This document shows, one piece after another, positions 38,986 to 50,879 of a stretch of 64,000 bases of DNA. The notes beneath the pieces are model-generated. The model did not search any database. It had not been told where the DNA came from and saw nothing but the letters and a program-made list of their open reading frames with translations. The DNA is from Kosakonia radicincitans DSM 16656 (GTDB lineage Bacteria > Pseudomonadota > Gammaproteobacteria > Enterobacterales > Enterobacteriaceae): the NCBI RefSeq assembly GCF_000280495.2, contig NZ_CP018016.1, positions 4,092,001 to 4,156,000 on the forward strand. The letters run 5' to 3'. Every line of letters starts with the position of its first letter. Positions within the stretch are counted from its first letter, which is position 1. Made by a program: the position numbers and the translations under genes.

Positions 38986-39633
38986 ATGAATGAGGTTCTT
39001 CTCCACGGCGTGGTGGAGTCACCCGATAAGGGACGCATTCGTCAGGATAACGAAGCCATTATCCTGCCAGCGGCGGAGCGCGTATTTGCCCGCTACGGCT
39101 TTCGCGGCGCGACGATGCAACAGATTGCCGATGCCGCAGGTCTGCCGAAAGCCAATCTGCACTACTACTTCGGCAACAAACACAATCTCTACCTGCGGGT
39201 GCTGGAAAACATTCTCCACGACTGGTTGTCGCCGCTGGAGGGGATCTGCGCCAGCGCCGAGCCGAAAAGCGCGCTGGCGGAGTATGTCGGGCGCAAAATC
39301 CACTTCAGTTTCAGCCGCCCGGAAGCCTCCAAACTCTTTGCCAACGAGATCCTGCAAGGCGCACAGGTTGTGCATCCGTTACTGAAAAGCGAACTGCGAC
39401 AACTGGTGGAAGAGAAAGCGCGCATCCTCGATGGCTGGATTGCCGCCGGTAAAATGCGCACGCTGGATACCACGCACTTCTTCTTTACTGTCTGGTCGAT
39501 GACGCAAACCTATGCCGATTTCGATATCCAGGTGGAAGCCGTCTGCGGCGAAGATGCTCACAGCGACACGATGCAGTCGCGCGCCACGCAGCATGTGCTG
39601 AGCGCCGTCTGGCGCATCTGCGGTCTGGAATAA
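38986..39633 (+). CDS. TetR-family regulator, RutR-like
   Basis: A 215-residue TetR protein. The helix-turn-helix is FRGATMQQIADAAGLPKANLHYYFGNKHNLYL. The C-terminal domain follows RutR closely: PEASKLFANEILQGAQ, LVEEKARILDGWIAAGKM and FFFTVWSMTQTYADF compare with SRLFCMEMLAGAP, LIDEKSALIAGWVKSGKL and MIWASTQHYADFATQVEAV of E. coli RutR. RutR binds uracil and thymine, which release it from DNA. RutR-like operators precede both adjoining operons, so local control by pyrimidines is likely. Confidence 0.88.
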   Translation: MNEVLLHGVVESPDKGRIRQDNEAIILPAAERVFARYGFRGATMQQIADAAGLPKANLHYYFGNKHNLYLRVLENILHDWLSPLEGICASAEPKSALAEYVGRKIHFSFSRPEASKLFANEILQGAQVVHPLLKSELRQLVEEKARILDGWIAAGKMRTLDTTHFFFTVWSMTQTYADFDIQVEAVCGEDAHSDTMQSRATQHVLSAVWRICGLE

Positions 39634-39638
39634 CCTTC

Positions 39639-39688
39639 TTGCTGCTAAATGCAGCAATAATCGGCAAATTTGGTGCGAAATGCACCAA
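39639..39688. promoter_or_regulatory. Pair of matching 19-bp inverted repeats upstream of preT
   Basis: TTGCTGC-TAAAT-GCAGCAA (39639-39657) and TTGGTGC-GAAAT-GCACCAA (39670-39688) are both perfect 7+5+7 palindromes with nearly the same sequence. Their centres are 31 bp apart, three helical turns, and they lie about 90-135 bp upstream of the sigma-54-type promoter, where enhancer proteins bind. A related weaker site occurs at 34997-35015. The half-sites resemble those of NtrC but in inverted order, so the binding protein is unknown. Confidence 0.55.
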
Positions 39689-39772
39689 AATGCGACGATC
39701 ATTTTAGTGCAATCGATCCTGAAGATCCCTGAACCGCTGATTTTGTCTGCCCTGCTGCTGTTGCCGTCAATA

Positions 39773-39788
39773 TGGCACACAAATCGCA
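39773..39788 (+). promoter_or_regulatory. Sigma-54-type promoter of preTA operon
   Basis: TGGCACACAAATCGCA has the -24 GG and -12 GC exactly 10 bases apart. It is followed by TGG, as at 35035. It ends about 50 bases before the preT start. Confidence 0.7.
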
Positions 39789-39805
39789 TGGCTATTTGTG
39801 AAAAC

Positions 39806-39821
39806 TTAACCATCTGGTCAG
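39806..39821. promoter_or_regulatory. RutR-like operator before preT
   Basis: TTAACCATCTGGTCAG agrees with TTGACCA-N2-TGGTCAA at 12 of 14 defined positions. It lies 17 bases after the sigma-54 box, the same arrangement as at 35066, so repression at the start site by the RutR-like protein is likely. Confidence 0.7.
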
Positions 39822-39839
39822 GATTATTCAGGAGGCATG

Positions 39840-41223
39840 ATGAACACACTCGATACGCCGGGGATCTACCCCGGTCGGCTGACGCCCGCGGAGTATGCCC
39901 GTGCGTTCAGCGATTGCGACCCCGCGCTCTCTTCCACACAGGCGGTGCTGGAAGCGGAACGCTGCTACTACTGCTTTGATGCCCCCTGCACCCGCGCCTG
40001 CCCGGCGGAGATCGATGTGCCGAGCTTTATTCAGCGCATCGCGCAGAGTAACGATCGTGGCGCGGCGGAAGTGATCCTGCGGGCCAATATTCTTGGCGGC
40101 ACCTGCTCACGCGTCTGCCCGACCGAAACCCTCTGCGAGCAGGCCTGCGTGCGTAATGCGCAGGATGGCCGTCCGCTGGATATCGCCCGTTTGCAGCGCT
40201 ACGCCACCGATCGCTTTTTCGCCGCTCCCGGCAAACCGCTGTTTACCCGCGCCGCCAGCAGCGGTAAACGCGTGGCGATTGTCGGCGCCGGGCCTGCCGG
40301 GCTGACCGTGGCGCATGCGCTGGCGCTCGCCGGGCATGCGATTGATCTGTTTGATGCCCGCGCGAAAGCTGGTGGTCTGAACGAATACGGTCTGGCCCGT
40401 TACAAAGTGACCGGGGATTTTCCGGCGCTGGAAGTGGAGTGGCTGCTGTCGGTAGGCGGTATCACCCTGCATTGCGGCAAAACGCTGGGCCAGCACTTCA
40501 CGCTGGCGCAACTGCGCGCAGAGTATGACGCGGTATTCCTTGGCACCGGTTTAGCGGGCGTGAATGCGCTCGACAGTGATACGCCAGAGCCGCACGGCGT
40601 GCGCGAAGCCGTCGAGTTTATTGCCGAACTGCGCCAGTGTGCCGATCTCAGCCAGATGCCAGTGGGTCGCAATGTAGTAGTGATTGGCGGCGGAATGACC
40701 GCGGTGGATGCCGCCGTGCAGGCGAAAAAGCTTGGCGCGCGCGAAGTCACCCTGGTTTACCGCCGTGGCGAAAGCCAGATGAAAGCCTCCCTGAAAGAGC
40801 AGCAGTGGGCAAAAGCGTGCGGCGTCACATTGCGCTTTCTCGCCGCGCCGCTGCGCTTTGAGCAGCAGGATAACCGCTTAACCGGCGTCACTTTTTCCCT
40901 CATGCAACAGACCGATGCAGGGCTGACGCCTGGCGGTGAAACCTTCACGCTGGCGGCGGATATGGTGCTGAAAGCGATTGGGCAAACCTACGATCCGCGC
41001 CCGGCGCAGGGCGTGGCATTAAGCGGCGGGCGCATCGCCGTTGACGAGGCAGGACGCACCTCGCTGCCCGGCGTCTGGGCCGGTGGCGACTGCTGCGCAG
41101 GCGGGCTGGATCTCACTGTCGATGCGGTTAAACAGGGCAAAGCCGCCGCCCGCTCCATCCTGCTGGCACTGGCCATTTCACAGGCCGATGCCGCCAATGC
41201 CACCTTTTTCCAGGAGCCGTCTC

Positions 41224-41231
<8 letters not shown>
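39840..41231 (+). CDS. preT: Dihydropyrimidine dehydrogenase subunit, PreT-like
   Basis: Flavin and iron-sulfur subunit that passes electrons from NAD(P)H to PreA, which reduces uracil and thymine. Counting from the first of two adjacent ATGs (39837), cysteines 43, 46, 51, 55 and 90, 94, 100, 104 form the two N-terminal cluster motifs, GAGPAG at 150-155 binds FAD, and VVVIGGGMTAVDAAVQAKKLGA binds the nicotinamide nucleotide. I prefer the second ATG, 39840, because AGGAGG is too close to the first. At about 463 residues it is longer than E. coli PreT (412). It overlaps preA by 8 bases. Confidence 0.93.
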
Positions 41232-44002
<2,771 letters not shown>

Positions 44003-44017
44003 CCTGGGAGAAAAAAG

Positions 44018-45304
44018 ATGAGTGAAACGATCTCCGCGCCGGACGCCGTGGTTGCGACGGGCGACCTGCGTATTAATGGCCAGCGCCTGTGGCAGTCGCT
44101 GATGGATCTGGCGCAAATCGGCGCAACGCCGAAAGGCGGTTGCTGTCGCCTGACGCTCACCGACCTTGATCGCCAGGGGCGCGATTTGGTGGTCGGCTGG
44201 GGCAAAGCGGCCGGGCTGTCGGTGGAAATAGACCAAATCGGCAACGTCTTTATGCGCCGCGCCGGGCGGAATAACAGCCTGCCGCCCATCGTCGCCGGAA
44301 GCCATATCGATACCCAGCCGACCGGCGGCAAATTCGACGGTAACTTTGGCGTGTTATCCGCGCTGGAAGTGATCCGCACGCTCAACGACAACGGCATTGA
44401 AACACAAGCCCCCGTCGAGATGGTGTTCTGGACTAACGAAGAGGGTTCGCGCTTTGTTCCTGTGATGATGGGTTCTGGCGTTTTTGCCGGGATTTTTTCG
44501 CTGGAACACGCCTATGCGGCAACCGATACCGCAGGCAAAACGGTACGCGATGAGCTGTTCAACATTGGCTATGCGGGCGAACATACGCCAGGCCAGCATC
44601 CGATTGGCGCCTATTTTGAAGCGCATATCGAGCAGGGACCGATTCTGGAAGAGCAGGATGTCGCCATCGGCGTGGTGCAGGCGGTGCTGGGGATCCGCTG
44701 GTATGACTGCACGGTGACGGGGATGGAGTCGCACGCTGGCCCAACGCCAATGGCGATGCGCAAAGATGCGCTGCAAGTGGCAACCGGTCTGATGCAGGAA
44801 GTGATCACCATCGCCAACCAGTTTGCCCCGCACGGGCGCGGAACGGTGGGCATGGTGCAGGTGCATCCGAACAGCCGTAACGTGGTGCCGGGCAGCGTCA
44901 CCTTCTCCATCGATTTTCGCAATATGACCGATGCCGAGGTCGATAAGATGGATGCCGCGCTAAAAGCCGTTATCCAGCAAACGGCGCAGAAAACCGGGCT
45001 GGATATCGCTCTGCGCCAGGTGTCGCAGTACCCGGCAGCGCCCTTCCATGCCGATTGCAAAGAGGCTGTACGCCGGGCGGCGCAGCAATTAGGTTATTCT
45101 CATATGGATATTGTTTCCGGCGCCGGACATGACGCCGTATATATGAGCATGCTGGCACCGGCCGGAATGATCTTTATTCCCTGCAAGGACGGCATCAGCC
45201 ATAACGAAATTGAGTATTCGTCGCCAGAACAGGTGAGCGCCGGTGCCAATGTGTTATTGCATGCGATGCTGGAAAAAGCCGGTGTCGTGGCGCGCAATAC
45301 CTGA
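44018..45304 (+). CDS. N-carbamoyl-beta-alanine amidase (M20 carbamoylase)
   Basis: A 428-residue zinc amidase of the hydantoinase/carbamoylase group. Metal ligands His 96 and Asp 108 lie in GSHIDTQPTGGKFDGNFG, and the EE pair 141-142 lies in TNEEGSRF. GMESHAGPTPMAMRKDA marks the dimerisation domain, and SGAGHDA the last metal histidine. It releases carbon dioxide and ammonia to give beta-alanine, step 3. It is the last gene of the preT-preA-hydantoinase-amidase operon and is followed by a strong terminator. Confidence 0.93.
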   Translation: MSETISAPDAVVATGDLRINGQRLWQSLMDLAQIGATPKGGCCRLTLTDLDRQGRDLVVGWGKAAGLSVEIDQIGNVFMRRAGRNNSLPPIVAGSHIDTQPTGGKFDGNFGVLSALEVIRTLNDNGIETQAPVEMVFWTNEEGSRFVPVMMGSGVFAGIFSLEHAYAATDTAGKTVRDELFNIGYAGEHTPGQHPIGAYFEAHIEQGPILEEQDVAIGVVQAVLGIRWYDCTVTGMESHAGPTPMAMRKDALQVATGLMQEVITIANQFAPHGRGTVGMVQVHPNSRNVVPGSVTFSIDFRNMTDAEVDKMDAALKAVIQQTAQKTGLDIALRQVSQYPAAPFHADCKEAVRRAAQQLGYSHMDIVSGAGHDAVYMSMLAPAGMIFIPCKDGISHNEIEYSSPEQVSAGANVLLHAMLEKAGVVARNT

Positions 45305-45317
45305 TGTCCGTGAGGGA

Positions 45318-45352
45318 AATAACCCGATTGTCTGCCGTCGGGTTATTTTCTT
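45318..45352 (+). terminator. Intrinsic terminator of the pyrimidine catabolic operon
   Basis: AATAACCCGA and TCGGGTTATT form a perfect 10-bp stem, followed by TTCTT, 14 bases after the amidase stop. Confidence 0.85.
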
Positions 45353-45586
45353 GCCTCAGTTGCCGATAAATATCGCAATACTGTATGATTCTGCCATTCC
45401 GAATTTGACTTAAATTCCCCGGAAGTTTACAAAAGATACTGCCTTCCCCAGCTCCGACTTGCGTCTTTTCCGTTTTCGTCCAGGCTTCCATTTTACCCTG
45501 CGGAAAAATGGCGGGGGTTGACCAGGTCAAACTCGCGCATTACCGACTTTTAAAAGATTTGCAGGCATCTGTAAGTGGAGTTTCGC

Positions 45587-46822
45587 ATGTTCTCTTTTGT
45601 CGCCCGCCAGGCGATTTTTGATGCAAATATGAACACAGTCGGTTACGAGTTGTTGTTCAGAGACAGTATGACAAACCGGTTTCCCGACGTAACGCCGGAG
45701 TACGCGACTGCTCAAATTATTGTGGAACAATTTCTCGGCGCGCCGCTGGGCCGTCTGAAAGAGTACAGCGCTATTTTCGTCAACTTCCCCTATGAATTGC
45801 TGGTGCAGGGCATGGCGGAAACGTTGCCGAAAGATAGAGTGATTGTGGAAATTCTCGAAACGGCCAAACCGACGCCGCTGCTGCTGCATACAGTAAAACA
45901 GCTCTCTGCGCATGGCTTTCGCATTGCGCTGGACGACTTCGAACTTGGCGATGGCTGGAATGCCTTTCTCCCCTATATCAACATCATTAAATTCGATGTG
46001 CGGATAAACACGCCGGAAGAAATAAGCGGCTATATCAAAGACAAAGGCGCCTTACTAAAAGATACGGTGTTTCTGGCGGAAAAAGTCGAAACGCAGGAAG
46101 AGTATGAGTGTTTTAAAAATATAGGCTGCACGCTGTTTCAGGGCCATTTTTTCAGCAGACCGGTGATCCACTCCGGCAACAAGCTGATTCAAAACCAGGC
46201 CATCACCCTGAAACTGATGAAAGAGGTGAATACCGATTCGCCGGATTTCAGCAAGATCGAGGCGCTATTGAAGCAGGATCTGGCGCTGTCGTTCAAAATC
46301 ATGCGTTATGCGCAAAATATTGTCTTTAACGCCCGCGGCATTAAACATATCCGCAGCCAGTCGTTAAAAGACATTATTTTCTATCTTGGTACCAATGAGT
46401 TGCGCCGCTTCGTGCTGGTCTCCTGCCTGACATCGGTCAATAAAGACGAGACTGATGATATTTATCGCCAGAGCCTGATTCGCGCCAAGTTTTGCGAACT
46501 GGCATCGGCGCACTCGATTAGCCGCCACTCCGCAGACGACGCGTTTATCGTCGGCCTCTTCTCACAGCTCGACAGCATTTTCGAAATGCCGATGGCGGAT
46601 CTGATAAGCCAGATCGATATCTCCGCCAACGTCATGCTGGCGCTGCGGGAAAAAAAAGGCACGTTGTACCCTTACCTGCGCCTGATCGAACTCTACGAAC
46701 AGCACCAGTGGGAAGAGGTCAGCGCCCTTGGTCACCGTCTGGGTTTCAATCGCAGCATGATTGCGGAACTGATTAAAGCGGCAACCAAATGGACCGACGA
46801 TATTCCTTCTGACAGCCTCTGA
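45587..46822 (+). CDS. EAL-HDOD domain protein (YuxH/CdgJ type)
   Basis: A 411-residue protein: EAL domain (about 1-200) and HDOD domain (about 205-400). The EAL motif reads YELLFR (Glu 21), then FVNF, VEIL, LDDFELG, IKFD, AEKVE and FQGHFF. Most metal and substrate positions (E, N, E, DD, K, E, Q) remain, but the DDFGTG loop is DDFELG, so cyclic-di-GMP hydrolysis is uncertain. The HDOD part has FSKIEALLKQDLALSFKIMRYAQ. Start ATG 45587 has GTGGAG 6 bases upstream. Related proteins such as Vibrio CdgJ affect motility. Confidence 0.88.
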   Translation: MFSFVARQAIFDANMNTVGYELLFRDSMTNRFPDVTPEYATAQIIVEQFLGAPLGRLKEYSAIFVNFPYELLVQGMAETLPKDRVIVEILETAKPTPLLLHTVKQLSAHGFRIALDDFELGDGWNAFLPYINIIKFDVRINTPEEISGYIKDKGALLKDTVFLAEKVETQEEYECFKNIGCTLFQGHFFSRPVIHSGNKLIQNQAITLKLMKEVNTDSPDFSKIEALLKQDLALSFKIMRYAQNIVFNARGIKHIRSQSLKDIIFYLGTNELRRFVLVSCLTSVNKDETDDIYRQSLIRAKFCELASAHSISRHSADDAFIVGLFSQLDSIFEMPMADLISQIDISANVMLALREKKGTLYPYLRLIELYEQHQWEEVSALGHRLGFNRSMIAELIKAATKWTDDIPSDSL

Positions 46823-46959
46823 GGCCAGAGCAGTACAGAGACGACAGTTTTTTACACCACGATTTAAGTTTTTCCCTCCGGTGGTCGCCTTTTCAGAGAA
46901 GACGGAAAAGAGGCACTTTGCGCTTTTCATCCTCTTCCCTGAACATCTGGATTGAAACG

Positions 46960-47367
46960 ATGGAAAAACTCACTGTTTATGGCTATCGCCTGGGTAAAAA
47001 TAGCGAAATCGAATTTGTACCTTTTAAAAAAAGCCTTATCCGCTATGGTTCTGCGGAAAGTAATGTCAGTTTACGGCTAACAATGGCTAATTTGCTGACC
47101 TACCTGTTAAGTCATGCAGTTGGCACCGTGGTGGCGGATAAAGCATTACAGATCCAGGTATGGGAAAACCACGGCCTGCGCTGCTCCAGCCAGCGTTTGT
47201 GGCAGGTGATGAATAACCTGAAGCGCAAGCTGGAGCAGTTTGATTTACCGGAAGATTTTATAGTGCGGGTGGCGGGAAAAGGTTACATGATCCCTGATGA
47301 GATGGTGCTTAAACTTTATTGTCGGGAAGGTTTTTTCAAAACGGATGGCGACGCACGGCTTCAATAA
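46960..47367 (+). CDS. Single-domain winged-helix regulator (OmpR/CadC DNA-binding type)
   Basis: A 135-residue protein with only a transcriptional-regulator C-terminal type winged helix: VADKALQIQVWENHGLRCSSQRLWQVMNNLKRKL as the recognition region, then FIVRVAGKGYMIPDE as the wing. It has no receiver or membrane segment. It resembles the product at 58665 (WENHGLR against WERNGLR, RVAGKGYMI against RVSRKGYLI). Start 46960 is the best ATG, though its ribosome binding site is weak. Its last 32 bases overlap the end of the convergent LysR gene. Confidence 0.75.
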   Translation: MEKLTVYGYRLGKNSEIEFVPFKKSLIRYGSAESNVSLRLTMANLLTYLLSHAVGTVVADKALQIQVWENHGLRCSSQRLWQVMNNLKRKLEQFDLPEDFIVRVAGKGYMIPDEMVLKLYCREGFFKTDGDARLQ

Positions 47368-48232
47368 ATAAATGGAAGGCATTACTGTGCTGTTGCCGGT
47401 TCGGGTAATAGAGAAAATAACCGGGGAAAACCGGGCACCACTCCTCTAACACTTGTACCAGCTCGCCGGATGCCAGCGCATCGTTAACAAGATCCTCAGG
47501 CACATAAGCCAGACCAAGCCCGGCACTCGCCGCTTCAACGCACTGCCTCACAGTATTGACAATAAATCGCCCTTTCACTTTAACTTTAATTTCCTGCCCG
47601 GCCCTGGCAAATTCCCAGCAATAAATACCTCCGCTCGTCGAGAGTCGAAAATTAATACACTCATGCTGATGTAAATCATCCGGTGTTACAGGCGCGGAAT
47701 GGCGTGAAAAATAGTCTGCAGAGCCGACCACCTTCATACGAAAATCGGGGCTGATGCGTACCGCAACCATATCTTTTTCAATGAATTCTCCTAACCTGAC
47801 GCCAGCATCAAAACGTTCAGCGACAATATTATTAAAACCATTGTCGATAAAAAGTTCGACATTAATTTTTGGCCAGGCCGCGAGGAATTCTTTTACCTTT
47901 GGCCATAAATAAGCATCCGCAGCATGTTCGCTGGTGGCAATGCGGATATTTCCCACCGGCGAACTGTTATTACTTGCCAGATCGTTGAGCTTTTCATCAA
48001 TTTCCCCCAGACGTGGAACAAGGATATTCAGTAACTGTTCGCCAGCATCCGTTGGCGCGACATTGCGCGTGGTGCGGATCAGCAATTTCACCCCCAGACG
48101 CTCCTCCAGCGTTTTCACCGAATGACTTAATGTCGATTGGGTAACGCCAAGTCTTGCCGCCGCTTTCGTAAAACTGCACTCACGAGCCACTTCAATAAAC
48201 GATAACAGATTGACAATATTCTCTCGTAGCAT
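47336..48232 (-). CDS. LysR-family regulator, paralogue 1
   Basis: A 298-residue LysR regulator. Helix-turn-helix: CSFTKAAARLGVTQSTLSHSVKTLEERLG; the effector domain begins near SPVGNIRIATSEHAAD and is of the CrgA-like type common in enterobacteria. It is very like the neighbour at 48589 (same length, roughly 60 percent over the first 80 residues). No adjacent target operon is evident. Confidence 0.88.
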   Translation of the reverse strand: MLRENIVNLLSFIEVARECSFTKAAARLGVTQSTLSHSVKTLEERLGVKLLIRTTRNVAPTDAGEQLLNILVPRLGEIDEKLNDLASNNSSPVGNIRIATSEHAADAYLWPKVKEFLAAWPKINVELFIDNGFNNIVAERFDAGVRLGEFIEKDMVAVRISPDFRMKVVGSADYFSRHSAPVTPDDLHQHECINFRLSTSGGIYCWEFARAGQEIKVKVKGRFIVNTVRQCVEAASAGLGLAYVPEDLVNDALASGELVQVLEEWCPVFPGYFLYYPNRQQHSNAFHLFIEAVRRHPF

Positions 48233-48588
48233 TGATTTTATGCACTATTCCCAACGTTAATTTTTATGTGCAGAAATCCTTTTCAGGCAACTCCCGGCGT
48301 CAGCATACGCTGATATTTCGACAAGGGATTTAACACTTCAAGCTATTATTCTTACTAATTGAAATATTGCATGCACACCTAACAGAAATGTCATCAGGCT
48401 GTCAGCCTGCTGTTAGAGTTCGTTTTTTTACGTCTATTATTTCGCCGCTGCTTTTATCTATGAATATCGCTCATAAACACAAGCCACATTAATAATAGGT
48501 TTATACTTTTCTCGCCACCGGCCTCTTTCAGATTGATAGGGTGGCGCGGTAAAACGCAGCTCCGCTGGTGCGGCGTCATCGGGCTTAT
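48233..48588. promoter_or_regulatory. Intergenic region between the LysR paralogues
   Basis: No gene is visible in these 356 bases. It holds a perfect dyad TATGA-ATATCGC-TCATA (48459-48475), the T-N11-A form that LysR proteins bind, and small hairpins TCAGC-ATAC-GCTGA near 48303 and CAGGCT-GTC-AGCCTG near 48393. This is probably the promoter of LysR paralogue 1. Confidence 0.4.
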
Positions 48589-49503
<915 letters not shown>

Positions 49504-49757
49504 TTATGTCATTGCGGGTTATGCTACACTCTGCCTGCCATTAAATATATGTTCATAATTCACGAATCGTGCGGCAAAATGGCTCCAATTGCGAAGCAGG
49601 TCACTTGTTTTCATGTTATAGACATCCTCTGAAAACACCTTTAATGAATTTACTTCATAACCTCAAGTAATAATCACCCCTTAATCAGTGCTCATCCAGA
49701 CGGTAATATCACGGTCGTTATGGCAGTAATATCCCCCACAAAACTGACGAGGTTTTT

Positions 49758-50012
49758 ATGCAACGTTTCACTTTTATCATGGCCACCCTGTTTATTTTAG
49801 GCACAACACAACAGGCATTTTCCGCTGAACAAATTAGCGACAGCACAGGTAAACAAAGAATTGGCGTGGTCTCTGTCAGCAATGCGCTGACGCTGGATGA
49901 ACTGGTGAATCAGCTTGCCGAAAAAGCCGATCGGCAGGGTGCGAGCGCTTTTCGGGTATTATCGACGACCGGCAATAATAAGCTACACGGTGATGCCGAA
50001 ATTTATAAATAA
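49758..50012 (+). CDS. DUF1471 (YdgH/BhsA/McbA-like) secreted protein 1
   Basis: An 84-residue protein with signal peptide ending AFSAEQ and one DUF1471 domain: IGVVSVSNALTLDELVNQLAEKADRQGASAFRVLSTTGNN, ending DAEIYK. Members are periplasmic or surface proteins linked to stress and biofilm. GAGG lies 5 bases before ATG. A second copy of the same length is at 52676. Confidence 0.85.
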   Translation: MQRFTFIMATLFILGTTQQAFSAEQISDSTGKQRIGVVSVSNALTLDELVNQLAEKADRQGASAFRVLSTTGNNKLHGDAEIYK

Positions 50013-50115
50013 CGGCACGACAATCCCCACAGCTCATTCACCGAAGACGTCTGGAATTTTAATCAACCGGGATTGTGGTTGACAAAAAATCAAGGTTACT
50101 AAAAAGGATGCTTCA

Positions 50116-50472
50116 GTGGTCAAACTCGAACATATCATTGATGAATTACTCATCTGGATTGACAGCAACATTCATAAGCCGCTGAAAATAGAAGATGTGG
50201 CACAGCGTTCCGGCTATTCAAAGTGGCATCTGCAACGCGTTTTCTATCAGGTGAAGAATACCAACCTGGCGAATTATATTCGCGACAGAAAACTGGAAAT
50301 GGCAGCACGAGATTTAATCCAGAGTGACGAAAGCATACTCTCAATTTCGTGGAAATATGGCTTCGACTCGCAACAGTCGTTCACCCGTAGTTTTGCAAAA
50401 AAATACCGTTTACCACCCTCCCGCTTTCGGCGTTTAAACGGCAAGACAGAAACCTCCCACGCACCAGTTTGA
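50116..50472 (+). CDS. AraC-type regulator of the MarA/SoxS/RamA class
   Basis: A 118-residue protein that is only the double helix-turn-helix: LKIEDVAQRSGYSKWHLQRVFYQ and ESILSISWKYGFDSQQSFTRSFAKKY. This is the MarA/SoxS/Rob/RamA/TetD pattern, whose members activate efflux genes. The start is GTG 50116 with AAGGA 7 bases upstream; the nearby ATG is out of frame. A decayed AcrB-type pump gene follows 33 bases downstream, so it may have controlled that pump. Confidence 0.85.
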   Translation: MVKLEHIIDELLIWIDSNIHKPLKIEDVAQRSGYSKWHLQRVFYQVKNTNLANYIRDRKLEMAARDLIQSDESILSISWKYGFDSQQSFTRSFAKKYRLPPSRFRRLNGKTETSHAPV

Positions 50473-50505
50473 TTCTGCCTGCCCTTTGCTTTCGAGGACT
50501 CTTTG

Positions 50506-50849
50506 ATGTCGATTTTTTCATCAGCCGCCCCATTTTTGCCTGGGTGCCGGCGATTATTGTGATGCCTGCGGGCATCGCATTGGCGTCGGCAACACCGCTG
50601 TCGGTTCGTCGTCAGCGATGTGCGCATGGTTTGATCCCAACAAACTCACCCCGGCGGAAGAGTTCACCAATATTCTGCTGAAAGTGAACCGCGATGGCTC
50701 ACAGGGGGTTGCAGGATGTCGCTCGCATCGAACGCAGTGGTGAAAATCCACGGCAACCCCGTCAGCGCCGGTAATTCAACCGGAGAGTGGCGTGAAGACG
50801 ATGGACACACGCGAAGCCACGATAAGGACGACGAGTCATTTCAAGCCAG
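50506..50849 (+). pseudogene. Remnant of an AcrB-type RND efflux pump gene
   Basis: A GAGGA site (50494-50498) and ATG at 50506 are followed, after a one-base loss near codon 3, by FFISRPIFAWVPAIIVMPAG (AcrB: [20 protein letters not shown]). Later pieces, in order but with deletions, read VGNTAVGSSSAMCAWFDPNKL (AcrB near 172-192), EEFTNILLKVNRDGS (near 239-254), then in another frame LQDVARIERSGEN and HGNPVSAGN. About 3 kb of the expected gene is missing and frames shift at least twice. It has no coding value now. Confidence 0.8.
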
Positions 50850-50879
50850 AGGCCGGAATTTCCGGCCTTTTTTATTTTC
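50850..50879 (+). terminator. Intrinsic terminator after the pump remnant
   Basis: AGGCCGG-AATTT-CCGGCCT followed by TTTTTATTTT. It is the probable original terminator of the lost efflux operon and now ends the AraC-type regulator transcript. Confidence 0.85.

Noticed and set aside
39670..39688. NtrC binding site in the second palindrome upstream of preT
   Set aside because: NtrC sites place TGCACC before GGTGCA; here the half-sites are in the opposite order, so I left the binding protein open.
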